DNA of 64,000 nt from Tragulus kanchil (lineage: Eukaryota; Chordata; Mammalia; Artiodactyla; Tragulidae): contig JAIOJX010000026.1 in assembly GCA_022376925.1 (NCBI GenBank), positions 250,229,330-250,293,329 of the forward strand. The letters are read 5' to 3'. Position numbers and translations under genes: made by a program. The notes below the pieces were generated by a model that saw only the letters and a program-made list of their open reading frames with translations, was not told the DNA's origin and searched no databases. Positions 45,882 through 58,635 of the stretch are shown piece by piece (the first letter of the stretch is position 1; each line of letters starts with the position of its first letter).

Positions 45882-46545
45882 CTAAACCACCTGATGCTCC
45901 CAGCACATACCATGCTCTCCTTATGCCTTCTACCCTCAAACGACATGCTCCCTACACTAGAATATGTTTGCCTTGTCAGGCTGAGTTCTCCGTATTCTTT
46001 TTTATTTTGGCTGTGATGGGTCTTCGTAGCTGTGCAGGCTTTTCTCTAGTTGCGGCGCTGAGTGTTTCTCACTGCACTGGCTTCTCCTGTTGAGGAGCAT
46101 GGGCTCTCGGACACATGGCCGTCAGCAGCTGTGGCTCCCGGGCTCTAGAGCACAGGTTCCAAAGCTGTGGAGCACGGGCTTCATTGCTCAGCAGGCATGT
46201 AGGATCTTCCCAAATCAGGGATCAAACCTTGTCTCCTGTATTGGCAAGGTGGGTTCTTTACCCTGAGCTAGTATGGAATCCCCTCCACTTATTCTTCAAG
46301 TGTGCATGTAATAACCTCCTTGGGTCGGAACCTGCTCTACAACACCCTTCAAGAGCTGGTTAGGTATTCCCTCTCTTGCTGCATCTTCTGCCGGCTTCTG
46401 TGACAGACAGCACCTGCCAACCTGTACTTGAAACGCTGACTTCTGTGTCTCCCTTAGTACGCTATGAACTCTCCTGAAGCCAGGAACAGCACCTTTGGTC
46501 CCTGTGTTACCAACATATATCAGTACAAGGCATATCCCACAGTTG
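45882..46545 (+). mobile_element. L2 LINE 3' end split by CHR-1, copy 1
   Basis: Before the SINE: 'accatgctctccttatgcct'. After it: 'ttctgtgtctcccttagtac', 'gctatgaactctcctgaagc', 'caggaacagcacctttggtc', which follow the L2 3' order. Diverged. Confidence 0.62.
45998..46282 (-). mobile_element. CHR-1 SINE in L2, copy 1
   Basis: Reverse, near full length: T-rich start, 'ggctgtgatgggtcttcgta', 'ttctcctgttgaggagcatg', 'cccgggctctagagcacagg', 'gtaggatcttcccaaatcag', 'gggttctttaccctgagcta'. Confidence 0.92.
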
Positions 46546-46985
46546 GTATTCCCCCCCGCCGACAAAAAAAATTACACAGATAAAAGCATGAATCAAATAG
46601 ACCATAAAAGAGTTAAAAATAAAAAGACAATGGAAAAACAGCAATTAACAGTCCACGGACACAAAGAGTTGGACATGAACAACTAAAACTACCATCCCCA
46701 CCAAAAGTGGGAGTAACAGTTTCAACACATGAATATAGGAGAATATATGCAATTTAGTCCATAACATAGGCAATATTTTTGAAACTCATTCTCAGAACTT
46801 CAACCAGTGATTGTTTCAAAATCCAAATCTGATCAGATCCTTTCCTATCTAAAATTCCCTAAAAGCGTAGTTTGGTAGTAGGATCTGAATTGCTCAGAAT
46901 AAGGAATCCTCACAATGTAACCTTCAACTACGTGTCTAGCATGAAGTCCTATCAGTTCCCACGTGGGCTCTAAGCCGTGGTTAAA

Positions 46986-47649
46986 CTAAACCACCTGATG
47001 CTCCCAGCACATACCATGCTCTCCTTATGCCTTCTACCCTCAAACGACATGCACCCTACACTAGAATATGTTTGCCTTGTCAGGCTGAGTTCTCCGTATT
47101 CTTTTTTATTTTGGCTGTGATGGGTCTTCGTAGCTGTGCAGGCTTTTCTCTAGTTGCGGCGCTGAGTGTTTCTCACTGCACTGGCTTCTCCTGTTGAGGA
47201 GCATGGGCTCTCGGACACATGGCCGTCAGCAGCTGTGGCTCCCGGGCTCTAGAGCACAGGTTCCAAAGCTGTGGAGCACGGGCTTCATTGCTCAGCAGGC
47301 ATGTAGGATCTTCCCAAATCAGGGATCAAACCTTGTCTCCTGTATTGGCAAGGTGGGTTCTTTACCCTGAGCTAGTATGGAATCCCCTCCACTTATTCTT
47401 CAAGTGTGCATGTAATAACCTCCTTGGGTCGGAACCTGCTCTACAACACCCTTCAAGAGCTGGTTAGGTATTCCCTCTCTTGCTGCATCTTCTGCCGGCT
47501 TCTGTGACAGACAGCACCTGCCAACCTGTACTTGAAACGCTGACTTCTGTGTCTCCCTTAGTACGCTATGAACTCTCCTGAAGCCAGGAACAGCACCTTT
47601 GGTCCCTGTGTTACCAACATATATCAGTACAAGGCATATCCCACAGTTG
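46986..47649 (+). mobile_element. L2 LINE 3' end split by CHR-1, duplicated copy
   Basis: Copy of 45882-46545 shifted by 1104 (one C to A change at 47051). Confidence 0.62.
47102..47386 (-). mobile_element. CHR-1 SINE, duplicated copy
   Basis: Copy of 45998-46282 shifted by 1104. Confidence 0.92.
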
Positions 47650-47738
47650 GTATTCCCCCCCGCCGACAAAAAAAATTACACAGATAAAAGCATGAATCAA
47701 ATAGACCATAAAAGAGTTAAAAATAAAAAGACAATGGA

Positions 47739-48510
47739 AGCATTTTTTACTTCCAACATTTCACACCTGTCTCCCGTGGACATATTTCTAGTTAGTTAGA
47801 AACTGGCGCAAAGCTTTGGTGATTATCTTACCAAAGTCACTGGCAGAAGGGAACATATGATAGAAATCATTCCAGGGACAAGAGCAAAGAGAGAGAAAGA
47901 GAATGAACAGAACTGGCAAACACAGAACACACGGCAGTATCTATCTGTAAAAGAAACTTTACACTCCCCCAATATCGTGGGTTAGTTTACTACCTTTTAC
48001 CATTTTTCATAAATGTCAATGAACCACTGGCGGACCCCACACCAAATAAAACGTTTCATTCAGACTCACAGATGTCACTTCCAGGTTATCAGTTGATTAA
48101 AGCATCCTCCCTAGAAAAACAACTCATCTAAGCCTCCCAATTTTTTACACAGGAATCAGAGCAGAACTGCGGATGGTCTTAGGGAGAAGGCTTTCTAAAC
48201 TGTAGAGTCCACTGGCATCACTACTATCTGAATTTCCCTGGTGGGGTGAAGATGGTCCTTCACCAGGAGGGTGGCTGAATTAAGTGGAGGAAAATGACTT
48301 TATGCTCCGTCTGACTCATTTTGCCTTTTTCTCCTTGCAAGAGAAACAAGTTGTAATGATACATTTTCTGATGACCAAACATTAACTCATCTGCTGAAAT
48401 CTCCTCAATGACTAAAAAGTTCCTTGCTTCATAATAAACCAGTAGCTTGAAATGGTAATGTAAATACAAGAAAGGGAGTTGAATTCTTATGCTTTTTCTT
48501 CAACCCATGA
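47739..48510. other. Unassigned single-copy sequence
   Basis: No repeat or gene recognised. Confidence 0.5.
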
Positions 48511-50670
48511 TACCCTAAAAAATAAATTTTCATGTAATCTTAAGTGTAGATTTTGATATGACTCTACAAAAGAGATTATCTGCTATTGCCCTTAGTAGAG
48601 GCAGGGGGGAAAAAGTGCTCTAAAATATGCTTTTGCCTTGTGTCTATTATTAAGGTTGAAAAAAAGCCTTTGGTTCTGCCCTCGAAGACATCATCTGATC
48701 TGAGTGACTCCTGTCTCATCCTCAGTTCCCCTCGGTGTGCCCTCTTAAAGGAGCCTCGACGCCTCTCCAGTTCCCTGAGTGACTCCCTGCTTTCAACTTT
48801 TCACCACTCATTCAAAGCCTCTCCTCTCCTAAAATTTGCTGGTTCCATTTCTTTGCTCTTTCATCATTCCCCTTCCCCAAATCCCAACACTAGATCTCTA
48901 ATGACTCATGGGAAAGATCATTAAAAAAAAAAAAAAACCCTGACAGTGGTCCATTGTGATAAAATCAGAGAATTCCTAACACAAAATAACATCTCCCTTG
49001 ATTCAAAATAGCAAGTATTTACTGAGTGCCCACTGTGTGACCTGGAGGAGCTACAAAACAAGATCAGCTTTCAGTAAAGCTGGGAGCTTTGTGAGAGGGC
49101 TGATTCATCTCCACATCCCTCCACTCAGCTCATCAAAGTATCTCAGACACAAAGGAGGGCCCCTCTAAGTCCAGAGAGGTTTGGGCCCCTTCCACTGTGA
49201 TGACTTCCGGTATTATATAAAGAAATGCCAAAACACAGTGATGAAAACCGTATGCTTTAAATATTTACAAAACGTGCGAGGCACTAGTATTGGGCTGGTC
49301 TCAAGATAATTACATGGTCCAGTAATGAGACTCAGGTTCAAAGCTGTAGGACCTGGAAGGCCCTCTTTTAATTCAGTTGCTGTATTTCTGGGCTCTATCA
49401 TTCAAAAGTGAGGTCAAGACCACTGTGAGGCCCTTGAAAGTGGGATGCTTGGGCCAAAGGGCACTCTTGCCCACCACCACCAGCTCCCAAGGTCCCTACA
49501 TAGCAGTGAGTGGAAGAGTCAGTCAACAACTCAACAATAAACACAAGGTTTCTGTCCTTGAGGAAGTGACAAGCTAATTTTAAAAGGGGGGACACCCTAA
49601 AAATAAATTTTCATGTAATCTTAAGTGTAGATTTTGATATGACTCTACAAAAGAGATTATCTGCTATTGCCCTTAGTAGAGGCAGGGGGGAAAAAGTGCT
49701 CTAAAATATGCTTTTGCCTTGTGTCTATTATTAAGGTTGAAAAAAAGCCTTTGGTTCTGCCCTCGAAGACATCATCTGATCTGAGTGACTCCTGTCTCAT
49801 CCTCAGTTCCCCTCGGTGTGCCCTCTTAAAGGAGCCTCGACGCCTCTCCAGTTCCCTGAGTGACTCCCTGCTTTCAACTTTTCACCACTCATTCAAAGCC
49901 TCTCCTCTCCTAAAATTTGCTGGTTCCATTTCTTTGCTCTTTCATCATTCCCCTTCCCCAAATCCCAACACTAGATCTCTAATGACTCATGGGAAAGATC
50001 ATTAAAAAAAAAAAAAAAAACCCTGACAGTGGTCCATTGTGATAAAATCAGAGAATTCCTAACACAAAATAACATCTCCCTTGATTCAAAATAGCAAGTA
50101 TTTACTGAGTGCCCACTGTGTGACCTGGAGGAGCTACAAAACAAGATCAGCTTTCAGTAAAGCTGGGAGCTTTGTGAGAGGGCTGATTCATCTCCACATC
50201 CCTCCACTCAGCTCATCAAAGTATCTCAGACACAAAGGAGGGCCCCTCTAAGTCCAGAGAGGTTTGGGCCCCTTCCACTGTGATGACTTCCGGTATTATA
50301 TAAAGAAATGCCAAAACACAGTGATGAAAACCGTATGCTTTAAATATTTACAAAACGTGCGAGGCACTAGTATTGGGCTGGTCTCAAGATAATTACATGG
50401 TCCAGTAATGAGACTCAGGTTCAAAGCTGTAGGACCTGGAAGGCCCTCTTTTAATTCAGTTGCTGTATTTCTGGGCTCTATCATTCAAAAGTGAGGTCAA
50501 GACCACTGTGAGGCCCTTGAAAGTGGGATGCTTGGGCCAAAGGGCACTCTTGCCCACCACCACCAGCTCCCAAGGTCCCTACATAGCAGTGAGTGGAAGA
50601 GTCAGTCAACAACTCAACAATAAACACAAGGTTTCTGTCCTTGAGGAAGTGACAAGCTAATTTTAAAAGG
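48511..50670 (+). repeat. Tandem direct duplication D16 (period ~1082)
   Basis: Unit A is 48511-49593 and unit B 49594-50670. A poly(A) is 14 long in A (48921) and 16 long in B. The closing G run is 6 in A and 14 in B. The unit holds no firmly named repeat; a short reverse L2-like segment may lie at 49008-49065. Confidence 0.95.
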
Positions 50671-50724
50671 GGGGGGGGGGGGCCACACTTTCCACCCCAT
50701 GCCTTCCCAAATATAACAGAAGGA

Positions 50725-50965
50725 CTATTGTACCAGAAGACCAGGATTCTGCCCTCGATCCATCACTGACTGATCCATCACTAAGTCTTTAATCATGGGC
50801 AAGTCTTTTTCAGCACATTTAAGCTACAGGATTTTCTTTTTTCCTGTAAAATGCAATATACTAATTTTGGTCCTGCCTTCTGTACAAAGATTACGTAGAG
50901 GCTCACTTAAGATGTGGTGGTATTTTTGTAAACTGCAAAGCCCTCCACAAATGAAAGCTACGTAG
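50725..50965 (+). mobile_element. Probable MIR SINE, copy 1
   Basis: 'aatcatgggcaagtcttttt', 'tttttcctgtaaaatgcaat', 'aaactgcaaagccctccaca' follow MIR order, but the match is weak. Confidence 0.5.
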
Positions 50966-51854
50966 GCACAAAGGTTGAATAGTTACTCACATGCTGCCTT
51001 ATCATCCCCATTAAAAAAAAAAAAGTTAAATACATTTATAAACATATAAATTCAAAACGTGGCATTGTTGTGTCCAGGGAACAGTAAGGGGAAAAGGGGA
51101 GAAAAGGTGTGTGGTTACAACTTGAAAGTCAAGTAGTTTTATGGGGCCCCAGAGAGCTCTGGCAATTTTTCCATGAATGTCTGAATATTCCTCATAATCA
51201 TTATTCCCTGTTGAAATAACTTCCATGAGTAACCACAGAGATGACTACTCCCCAAACAAACCCAGAGTTACTCCCGAAGGCCCCACACTATGCCAGGCTT
51301 CTTTTCAGTTAGCACTTCTATGATCACTTGCAAATCTCCTCCCTCTCAACCCCTCTAATCTGGTTTCCTCCCTCATGCTACACTAACACAGACAGGACTA
51401 ACGCCACCCTAAACTATCCAAACAAGCTGCCTTGGAGAACCCCTATTTGTTTGGGTCACAGGATTACGCAGGAGAACCTTCCCATGACTGAGCAACTGAA
51501 CAGGCTATTAGAATAAGCCTGCAACAGGTATTTAAGGGAAAAGGCTGAGACCATTTAAAGAAAATGAAGTAACTAGTCAAATGTATGGTAAACAGACAGG
51601 AAGGGTGCCCAGCTCACCCTGGTTTGTCTAAGCCTCTGGCACTGAGGATCCTGGCGTAGCTCTCCAACACGGGCACTCTTGCCCACCACCACCAGCTCCC
51701 AAGGTCCCTACATAGCAGTGAGTGGAAGAGTCAGTCAACAACTCAACAATAAACACAAGGTTTCTGTCCTTGAGGAAGTGACAAGCTAATTTTAAAAGGG
51801 GGGGGGGGGGACACACTTTCCACCCCATGCCTTCCCAAATATAACAGAAGGACT

Positions 51855-52093
51855 ATTGTACCAGAAGACCAGGATTCTGCCCTCGATCCATCACTGACTG
51901 ATCCATCACTAAGTCTTTAATCATGGGCAAGTCTTTTTCAGCACATTTAAGCTACAGGATTTTCTTTTTTCCTGTAAAATGCAATATACTAATTTTGGTC
52001 CTGCCTTCTGTACAAAGATTACGTAGAGGCTCACTTAAGATGTGGTGGTATTTTTGTAAACTGCAAAGCCCTCCACAAATGAAAGCTACGTAG
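51855..52093 (+). mobile_element. Probable MIR SINE, duplicated copy
   Basis: Copy of 50725-50965 in D17. Confidence 0.5.
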
Positions 52094-53250
52094 GCACAAA
52101 GGTTGAATAGTTACTCACATGCTGCCTTATCATCCCCATTAAAAAAAAAAAAGTTAAATACATTTATAAACATATAAATTCAAAACGTGGCATTGTTGTG
52201 TCCAGGGAACAGTAAGGGGAAAAGGGGAGAAAAGGTGTGTGGTTACAACTTGAAAGTCAAGTAGTTTTATGGGGCCCCAGAGAGCTCTGGCAATTTTTCC
52301 ATGAATGTCTGAATATTCCTCATAATCATTATTCCCTGTTGAAATAACTTCCATGAGTAACCACAGAGATGACTACTCCCCAAACAAACCCAGAGTTACT
52401 CCCGAAGGCCCCACACTATGCCAGGCTTCTTTTCAGTTAGCACTTCTATGATCACTTGCAAATCTCCTCCCTCTCAACCCCTCTAATCTGGTTTCCTCCC
52501 TCATGCTACACTAACACAGACAGGACTAACGCCACCCTAAACTATCCAAACAAGCTGCCTTGGAGAACCCCTATTTGTTTGGGTCACAGGATTACGCAGG
52601 AGAACCTTCCCATGACTGAGCAACTGAACAGGCTATTAGAATAAGCCTGCAACAGGTATTTAAGGGAAAAGGCTGAGACCATTTAAAGAAAATGAAGTAA
52701 CTAGTCAAATGTATGGTAAACAGACAGGAAGGGTGCCCAGCTCACCCTGGTTTGTCTAAGCCTCTGGCACTGAGGATCCTGGCGTAGCTCTCCAACACGG
52801 GCAAACCAGGACAGTAGACTGTCCTACTCATCAAATGAGGCAGTGCCTCAAGGTTGGGAATGGTGCTAGCCTTTCCCAGAATGTGTTCAGCAAAATCCTA
52901 TCCAGTCTCCCTGGGGTGTGAACAGCTGTGCAGTCATAAAGGGTTCCACTGTGGAATAAACTGGCAAAACTCCAGGGATATCCGGGATAGATGATTTAAT
53001 TAATGGTTTTCCCAAATGCCAGCTTCCCAGAACTTCCAAAGTACTCTGGTCATTTAGTGTCTGAGAGGAGGACATGTCCTGCATTTCTCCAGCTCATATA
53101 AGGGGCTTTGTTGTGGAGCACTGTTTGATGGAAGATTCAAGAAACTTTTTGTTAAATGTTGCCTCACCTGTACTTCCTGGTGATCTCATGATGTCACTTC
53201 TTTTGATATCAATCTTCTGTTTTTTTTTTTTTTTTTAAAAAAAAGCCAAT

Positions 53251-53357
53251 AGACTTCCTTGGTGGTCCAGTGGTTGAGACTCTGCACTTTCACTGCAGGG
53301 GGCATAGGTTCCATCCCTGGTGAGGGAACTAAATCCCCGACGCCACAAGGTTCAACC
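53251..53357 (+). mobile_element. CHR-type SINE (short form), copy 1
   Basis: 'agacttccttggtggtccag', 'tggttgagactctgcacttt', 'ggttccatccctggtgaggg', 'aactaaatccccgacgccac'. Confidence 0.88.
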
Positions 53358-54327
53358 AAAAGGGTTGTTTGGTTGGTTGTTTTTTAAAGTCTGTCTCCTT
53401 TCCAAGCTCTTCCATCTTTTATCCCTTCCTGTATTCTAATGATTTACAAATTTTTAAAAGCATCCAAATCACCCAGCGATAGGGTTGTTTGGTTGGGGTT
53501 GTTCTGCAATACTAAAGAGTCAATCCATTTTACCAGATCTGCAACTCCTCTCAACCCCTCTAATCTGGTTTCCTCCCTCATGCTACACTAACACAGACAG
53601 GACTAACGCCACCCTAAACTATCCAAACAAGCTGCCTTGGAGAACCCCTATTTGTTTGGGTCACAGGATTACGCAGGAGAACCTTCCCATGACTGAGCAA
53701 CTGAACAGGCTATTAGAATAAGCCTGCAACAGGTATTTAAGGGAAAAGGCTGAGACCATTTAAAGAAAATGAAGTAACTAGTCAAATGTATGGTAAACAG
53801 ACAGGAAGGGTGCCCAGCTCACCCTGGTTTGTCTAAGCCTCTGGCACTGAGGATCCTGGCGTAGCTCTCCAACACGGGCAAACCAGGACAGTAGACTGTC
53901 CTACTCATCAAATGAGGCAGTGCCTCAAGGTTGGGAATGGTGCTAGCCTTTCCCAGAATGTGTTCAGCAAAATCCTATCCAGTCTCCCTGGGGTGTGAAC
54001 AGCTGTGCAGTCATAAAGGGTTCCACTGTGGAATAAACTGGCAAAACTCCAGGGATATCCGGGATAGATGATTTAATTAATGGTTTTCCCAAATGCCAGC
54101 TTCCCAGAACTTCCAAAGTACTCTGGTCATTTAGTGTCTGAGAGGAGGACATGTCCTGCATTTCTCCAGCTCATATAAGGGGCTTTGTTGTGGAGCACTG
54201 TTTGATGGAAGATTCAAGAAACTTTTTGTTAAATGTTGCCTCACCTGTACTTCCTGGTGATCTCATGATGTCACTTCTTTTGATATCAATCTTCTGTTTT
54301 TTTTTTTTTTTTAAAAAAAAGCCAATA

Positions 54328-54434
54328 GACTTCCTTGGTGGTCCAGTGGTTGAGACTCTGCACTTTCACTGCAGGGGGCATAGGTTCCATCCCTGGTGAG
54401 GGAACTAAATCCCCGACGCCACAAGGTTCAACCA
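54328..54434 (+). mobile_element. CHR-type SINE (short form), duplicated copy
   Basis: Copy of 53251-53357 shifted by 1077. Confidence 0.88.
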
Positions 54435-54534
54435 AAAGGGTTGTTTGGTTGGTTGTTTTTTAAAGTCTGTCTCCTTTCCAAGCTCTTCCATCTTTTATCC
54501 CTTCCTGTATTCTAATGATTTACAAATTTTTAAA

Positions 54535-54690
54535 AGCATCCAAATCACCCAGCGATAGTGCTGCAATACTGATTCTGATTCAGTAGTACTGGGGCAGGCC
54601 TGAGACTGCATCTCTAGCAATGCGAACTCCCCAAAGATGCCATTACCCCTAATCCAAGGACTCACACTTAAGTAGCAGGACTCTGGTCAC
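54535..54690 (+). mobile_element. MER5A-like hAT DNA transposon relic
   Basis: 'ctgattctgattcagtagta', 'ctggggcaggcctgagactg', 'catctctagcaatgcgaact' matches the MER5A core (gattcagtaggtctgggg, gcatttctaacaagttccc). Non-autonomous, ancient. It starts inside the end of D18. Confidence 0.8.
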
Positions 54691-54784
54691 ACTCAGTCCT
54701 AAAGGATGCTGTCTTTCCTATAAGTCTCTTAAATAGAACTGCACAGCCCACGTGTATGTTTAACAACTCCATTCTGGAGCTTCA

Positions 54785-54897
54785 CTCTGTATTAGCTTGA
54801 CCATTTTTCTGTCTCTCCCAAGCTGGGCTCTCTGACGGCCTTTCTGTCTTTACGTGCCAAGTGCCTGGCACAGAGTAGCTGGTCAGCAAATCTATAG
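54785..54897 (+). mobile_element. L2 LINE 3' fragment
   Basis: 'ctctctgacggcctttctgt', 'gccaagtgcctggcacagag', 'tagctggtcagcaaatctat' fits the L2 3' end (gcctggcacatagtaggtgctcaataaat). Confidence 0.68.
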
Positions 54898-55960
54898 AGA
54901 CAGAAGGAGTGGCTACAATAAAGAGATGCAGGACCTTGGTCCAGGGAAGATTTTAAAGAATGAAGTTGTTAGGCAGAGTCAGACTTTTGCCTTGGAATTC
55001 TGCAGCTGAGGATCTTCAGCAAGAGGAACCAGCAGAGTGCACACTATCATCGCAGAGTCCAATCACAACAGATAATCAATGCCTATTTGTTACAGAATAC
55101 AAAACAATGAAATTTCCAATTTTCTTGAAATGAAAATGAAATCCAGATCTTCCAATTAACATTTAATAGACTAAAATCACTGGGCACTGTGGGAAATTAA
55201 ACATCACTAACCTCTACAACTGCATTCATCCACTTTAGGGAGAATCCTTTTGACAATTTAAGTTTAAACAAGCCTTTGTGAAAAAATTACTCCAGCAGGT
55301 TTAACGCAGTCACAGCTGTCAAAATCATGGACAACGTATCACACTTAAGAAAACATGTGAAAATGTGTCAATAATTATAATTTGACACTTGTACCAGATC
55401 GAATAGACTTACACTACCCTTTAACTTCAAGTGATATGAAATTAAAACCAGTTTCTTCAAAGTGCAGCTCTCAGACCGTTATTTAATTCTAAAGTAGATA
55501 TAAAACCTGTCACACAACTGAGATAGAATACATTTTACTCAAGAGGAGAAAAAGCCACAGTATTGTAATATATTATTTTCGGTAAGGTGACCAACTTTAA
55601 TGCTGGAAGGGTAAAATACATTATCGAGGTGACAGTATCTTCCAGTATTTACTCCACCCAAGATTTCCTCTTCAAAACTATCCATGACCTGCACAGCCTA
55701 GAGATAATAACTATTAACATTCCGGTTTATTTCCTACTAGCCTTTTTTTCTCTATATCCATATAGTATACAACTCCAAACCTGAACTGTACTATATTTTA
55801 TGTTTATGGAATTGTACACAATTCCTGTGTATGGAATTACACTGTTTCCCACTGTCCTGCTTTTTGTACTTGATGTGGTTTTGTATAACCTACATCGTCA
55901 ATCTATTTTTTCCAAAATTTTCTTTGTCTTACCATGGATAAGGCAGTATACTGTACTAAG
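54898..55960. other. Unassigned sequence, no gene seen
   Basis: No element named. Plus-strand frames of 65 and 74 codons are low-complexity and have no domain. The part from 55335 is in D19. Confidence 0.5.
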
Positions 55961-56234
55961 GACAGGACACACACACACACACAGGGATTACAAAACAGAC
56001 ACTATTCCTACTCTTGGTATTTAACAACCGACACAGATTACATATATGCTGTACATTATACAGGGATACACATATATGTCCATATGTATATAATAATGCA
56101 TGCAAGATACAGAAAAAAAAAGTACTGACTACATGGAATAGCCAAGAAAAGTCCCTTTGAGAGGGTAGCTTTTAAGGTGACATCTGTCCCCGGAAATTCA
56201 TTTAAAATAATATTTTGTGATTACATAATTTCCA

Positions 56235-56424
56235 TGTTATTTATATATATATGTATATATATATATATACATACATAAATACATACATAATGTATGTTTA
56301 TATATATTAAATATATAATATATATATAAATATATGCACATATATATTTTTATATATACTATATAGAGAGAGTACACTATATATATTTTCTACATATATA
56401 TATACGTAGTCTTTGTACATATAT
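56235..56424 (+). repeat. AT-rich microsatellite, copy 1
   Basis: TATATA, ATATGTATATA, ATACATAC and AAATATATA units, with self-complementary stretches. Repeated unchanged at 57377-57566. Confidence 0.92.
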
Positions 56425-57376
56425 ACTTAACCTCTAAAGGTTATTGTAGAGCATTTCGGTTACCTGTCAAATCATGCGTATCACACTTAAGAAAACATGT
56501 GAAAATGTGTCAATAATTATAATTTGACACTTGTACCAGATCGAATAGACTTACACTACCCTTTAACTTCAAGTGATATGAAATTAAAACCAGTTTCTTC
56601 AAAGTGCAGCTCTCAGACCGTTATTTAATTCTAAAGTAGATATAAAACCTGTCACACAACTGAGATAGAATACATTTTACTCAAGAGGAGAAAAAGCCAC
56701 AGTATTGTAATATATTATTTTCGGTAAGGTGACCAACTTTAATGCTGGAAGGGTAAAATACATTATCGAGGTGACAGTATCTTCCAGTATTTACTCCACC
56801 CAAGATTTCCTCTTCAAAACTATCCATGACCTGCACAGCCTAGAGATAATAACTATTAACATTCCGGTTTATTTCCTACTAGCCTTTTTTTCTCTATATC
56901 CATATAGTATACAACTCCAAACCTGAACTGTACTATATTTTATGTTTATGGAATTGTACACAATTCCTGTGTATGGAATTACACTGTTTCCCACTGTCCT
57001 GCTTTTTGTACTTGATGTGGTTTTGTATAACCTACATCGTCAATCTATTTTTTCCAAAATTTTCTTTGTCTTACCATGGATAAGGCAGTATACTGTACTA
57101 AGGACAGGACACACACACACACACAGGGATTACAAAACAGACACTATTCCTACTCTTGGTATTTAACAACCGACACAGATTACATATATGCTGTACATTA
57201 TACAGGGATACACATATATGTCCATATGTATATAATAATGCATGCAAGATACAGAAAAAAAAAGTACTGACTACATGGAATAGCCAAGAAAAGTCCCTTT
57301 GAGAGGGTAGCTTTTAAGGTGACATCTGTCCCCGGAAATTCATTTAAAATAATATTTTGTGATTACATAATTTCCA

Positions 57377-57566
57377 TGTTATTTATATATATATGTATAT
57401 ATATATATATACATACATAAATACATACATAATGTATGTTTATATATATTAAATATATAATATATATATAAATATATGCACATATATATTTTTATATATA
57501 CTATATAGAGAGAGTACACTATATATATTTTCTACATATATATATACGTAGTCTTTGTACATATAT
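57377..57566 (+). repeat. AT-rich microsatellite, duplicated copy
   Basis: Copy of 56235-56424 with no length change, unexpected for such a mutable tract unless the copy is an artefact or very recent. Confidence 0.92.
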
Positions 57567-57604
57567 ACTTAACCTCTAAAGGTTATTGTAGAGCATTTCG
57601 GTTA

Positions 57605-58634
57605 TTTTTATTTTTGCTGTTTCACAGAGATTTGAATAAATGTGTAGACCCAAAGAGCTTTAGTAAGTGATTTTTTTTTCTGATGAGTAACCAGGGCCTC
57701 AAAATCTTTTCCAGAATAACCATATTTATATTAACAACTCCAAATTCCCAAGTCTTTCAATGAAATAATCCAACCACATTGCTTAATTTTAGGGGAGCCT
57801 GGAATACAGGAAATAAACATGAATTTTATATTACATTTTATTTACTCAGTTCTGAATTTTTTTAAGTATATCTAATTTGGTAACCACCAAGAAATCCAAT
57901 CACCTTGTTAAACTATACCAGCCAAATATCTCAAAATTTTAAATAATCTCCTCTTTTACTTTCTTCATATTATAAAATATTTTGAAAGAGTTAAAGCAGC
58001 CTGCTCTGGTCTGTGCCCAAGTCATAAATAAAATTTTGCTGTTTCTTAAAAACTATCATGGGCCTATTGCTTTTTTAAAAATGCTATTACAAAAATAAAG
58101 CATTTTTCCCTAAGTCTAAAAATCCATTGACTCCATTCTTGATCAATAATAAAAAGCTGAGTATATGAGTTTCTTGGTCAGTAAATGCATACTTACCACT
58201 CAACCATATTTAAGAGAGAGAGACAACCAACCATATAAGTTCTGCTTTTAACATAAAGCACAAACCAGACACAGTACTTTAAAACAATCAAAGTTAAGCT
58301 GTGGTTAGCAAAGCTCCCAATCCCAAGATTTTTCGCAGACTCAAACTTATACAGGGGAAAAAAGTTACCAGACGCCACTTACCAGAAAAGCCAAAACAGA
58401 GGACAACTGAAAGAGGATCAAGAAATTATCAAACTTTAGAAACAGCTGATTCTATACCCCTCCTGACATATAAGAAAAGTGCCACAAAGAAAAAGGTTAG
58501 CATAATGACTTTGGGGGCCACGACACTGGTTGACAACAGAGAACAGACTAGGTTTTCAGTCTTACGGGTTACTTTCTCATTTCCACCATGCCATTTTGTT
58601 CCAACTTATACTGTAATTTCAACTGTAAAGATCC
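57605..58634. other. Unassigned AT-rich sequence
   Basis: No gene. The 112-codon plus-strand frame at 58301-58639 (repeated at 59425) has no recognised domain; it ends just before the L1/SINE region. Confidence 0.5.
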
Positions 58635-58635
58635 T

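Larger units (their letters stand above)
45512..47738 (+). repeat. Tandem direct duplication D15 (period ~1104)
   Basis: Unit A is about 45512-46634 and unit B about 46650-47738. The first ~55 bases of B (cagtccacggacacaaagag…) are a shortened, error-rich version of 45510-45605, missing about 40 bases. From 'agtgggagtaacag' (46706) the copies agree closely. Confidence 0.95.
50542..52802 (+). repeat. Tandem direct duplication D17 (period 1128)
   Basis: Unit A is 50542-51670 and unit B 51671-52802, with 'cgggc'-level overlap at the break. Unit A starts inside unit B of D16, so the segment 49460-49591 is present three times (also 50542-50680 and 51671-51810), with G runs of 6, 14 and 13. Confidence 0.96.
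52471..54558 (+). repeat. Tandem direct duplication D18 (period 1077)
   Basis: Unit A is 52471-53482 and unit B 53548-54558, separated by about 65 bases (53483-53547) that look like damaged versions of both the sequence after B (tgctgcaatactg) and the sequence before A (atgatcacttgcaaatctcc). Segment 51340-51670 is present three times. Confidence 0.95.
55335..57604 (+). repeat. Tandem direct duplication D19 (period 1142)
   Basis: Unit A is 55335-56463 and unit B 56477-57604, with 'cctgtcaaatcatg' at the junction resembling the sequence before A (gctgtcaaaatcatgg). The long AT microsatellite inside has the same length in both copies. Confidence 0.97.
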
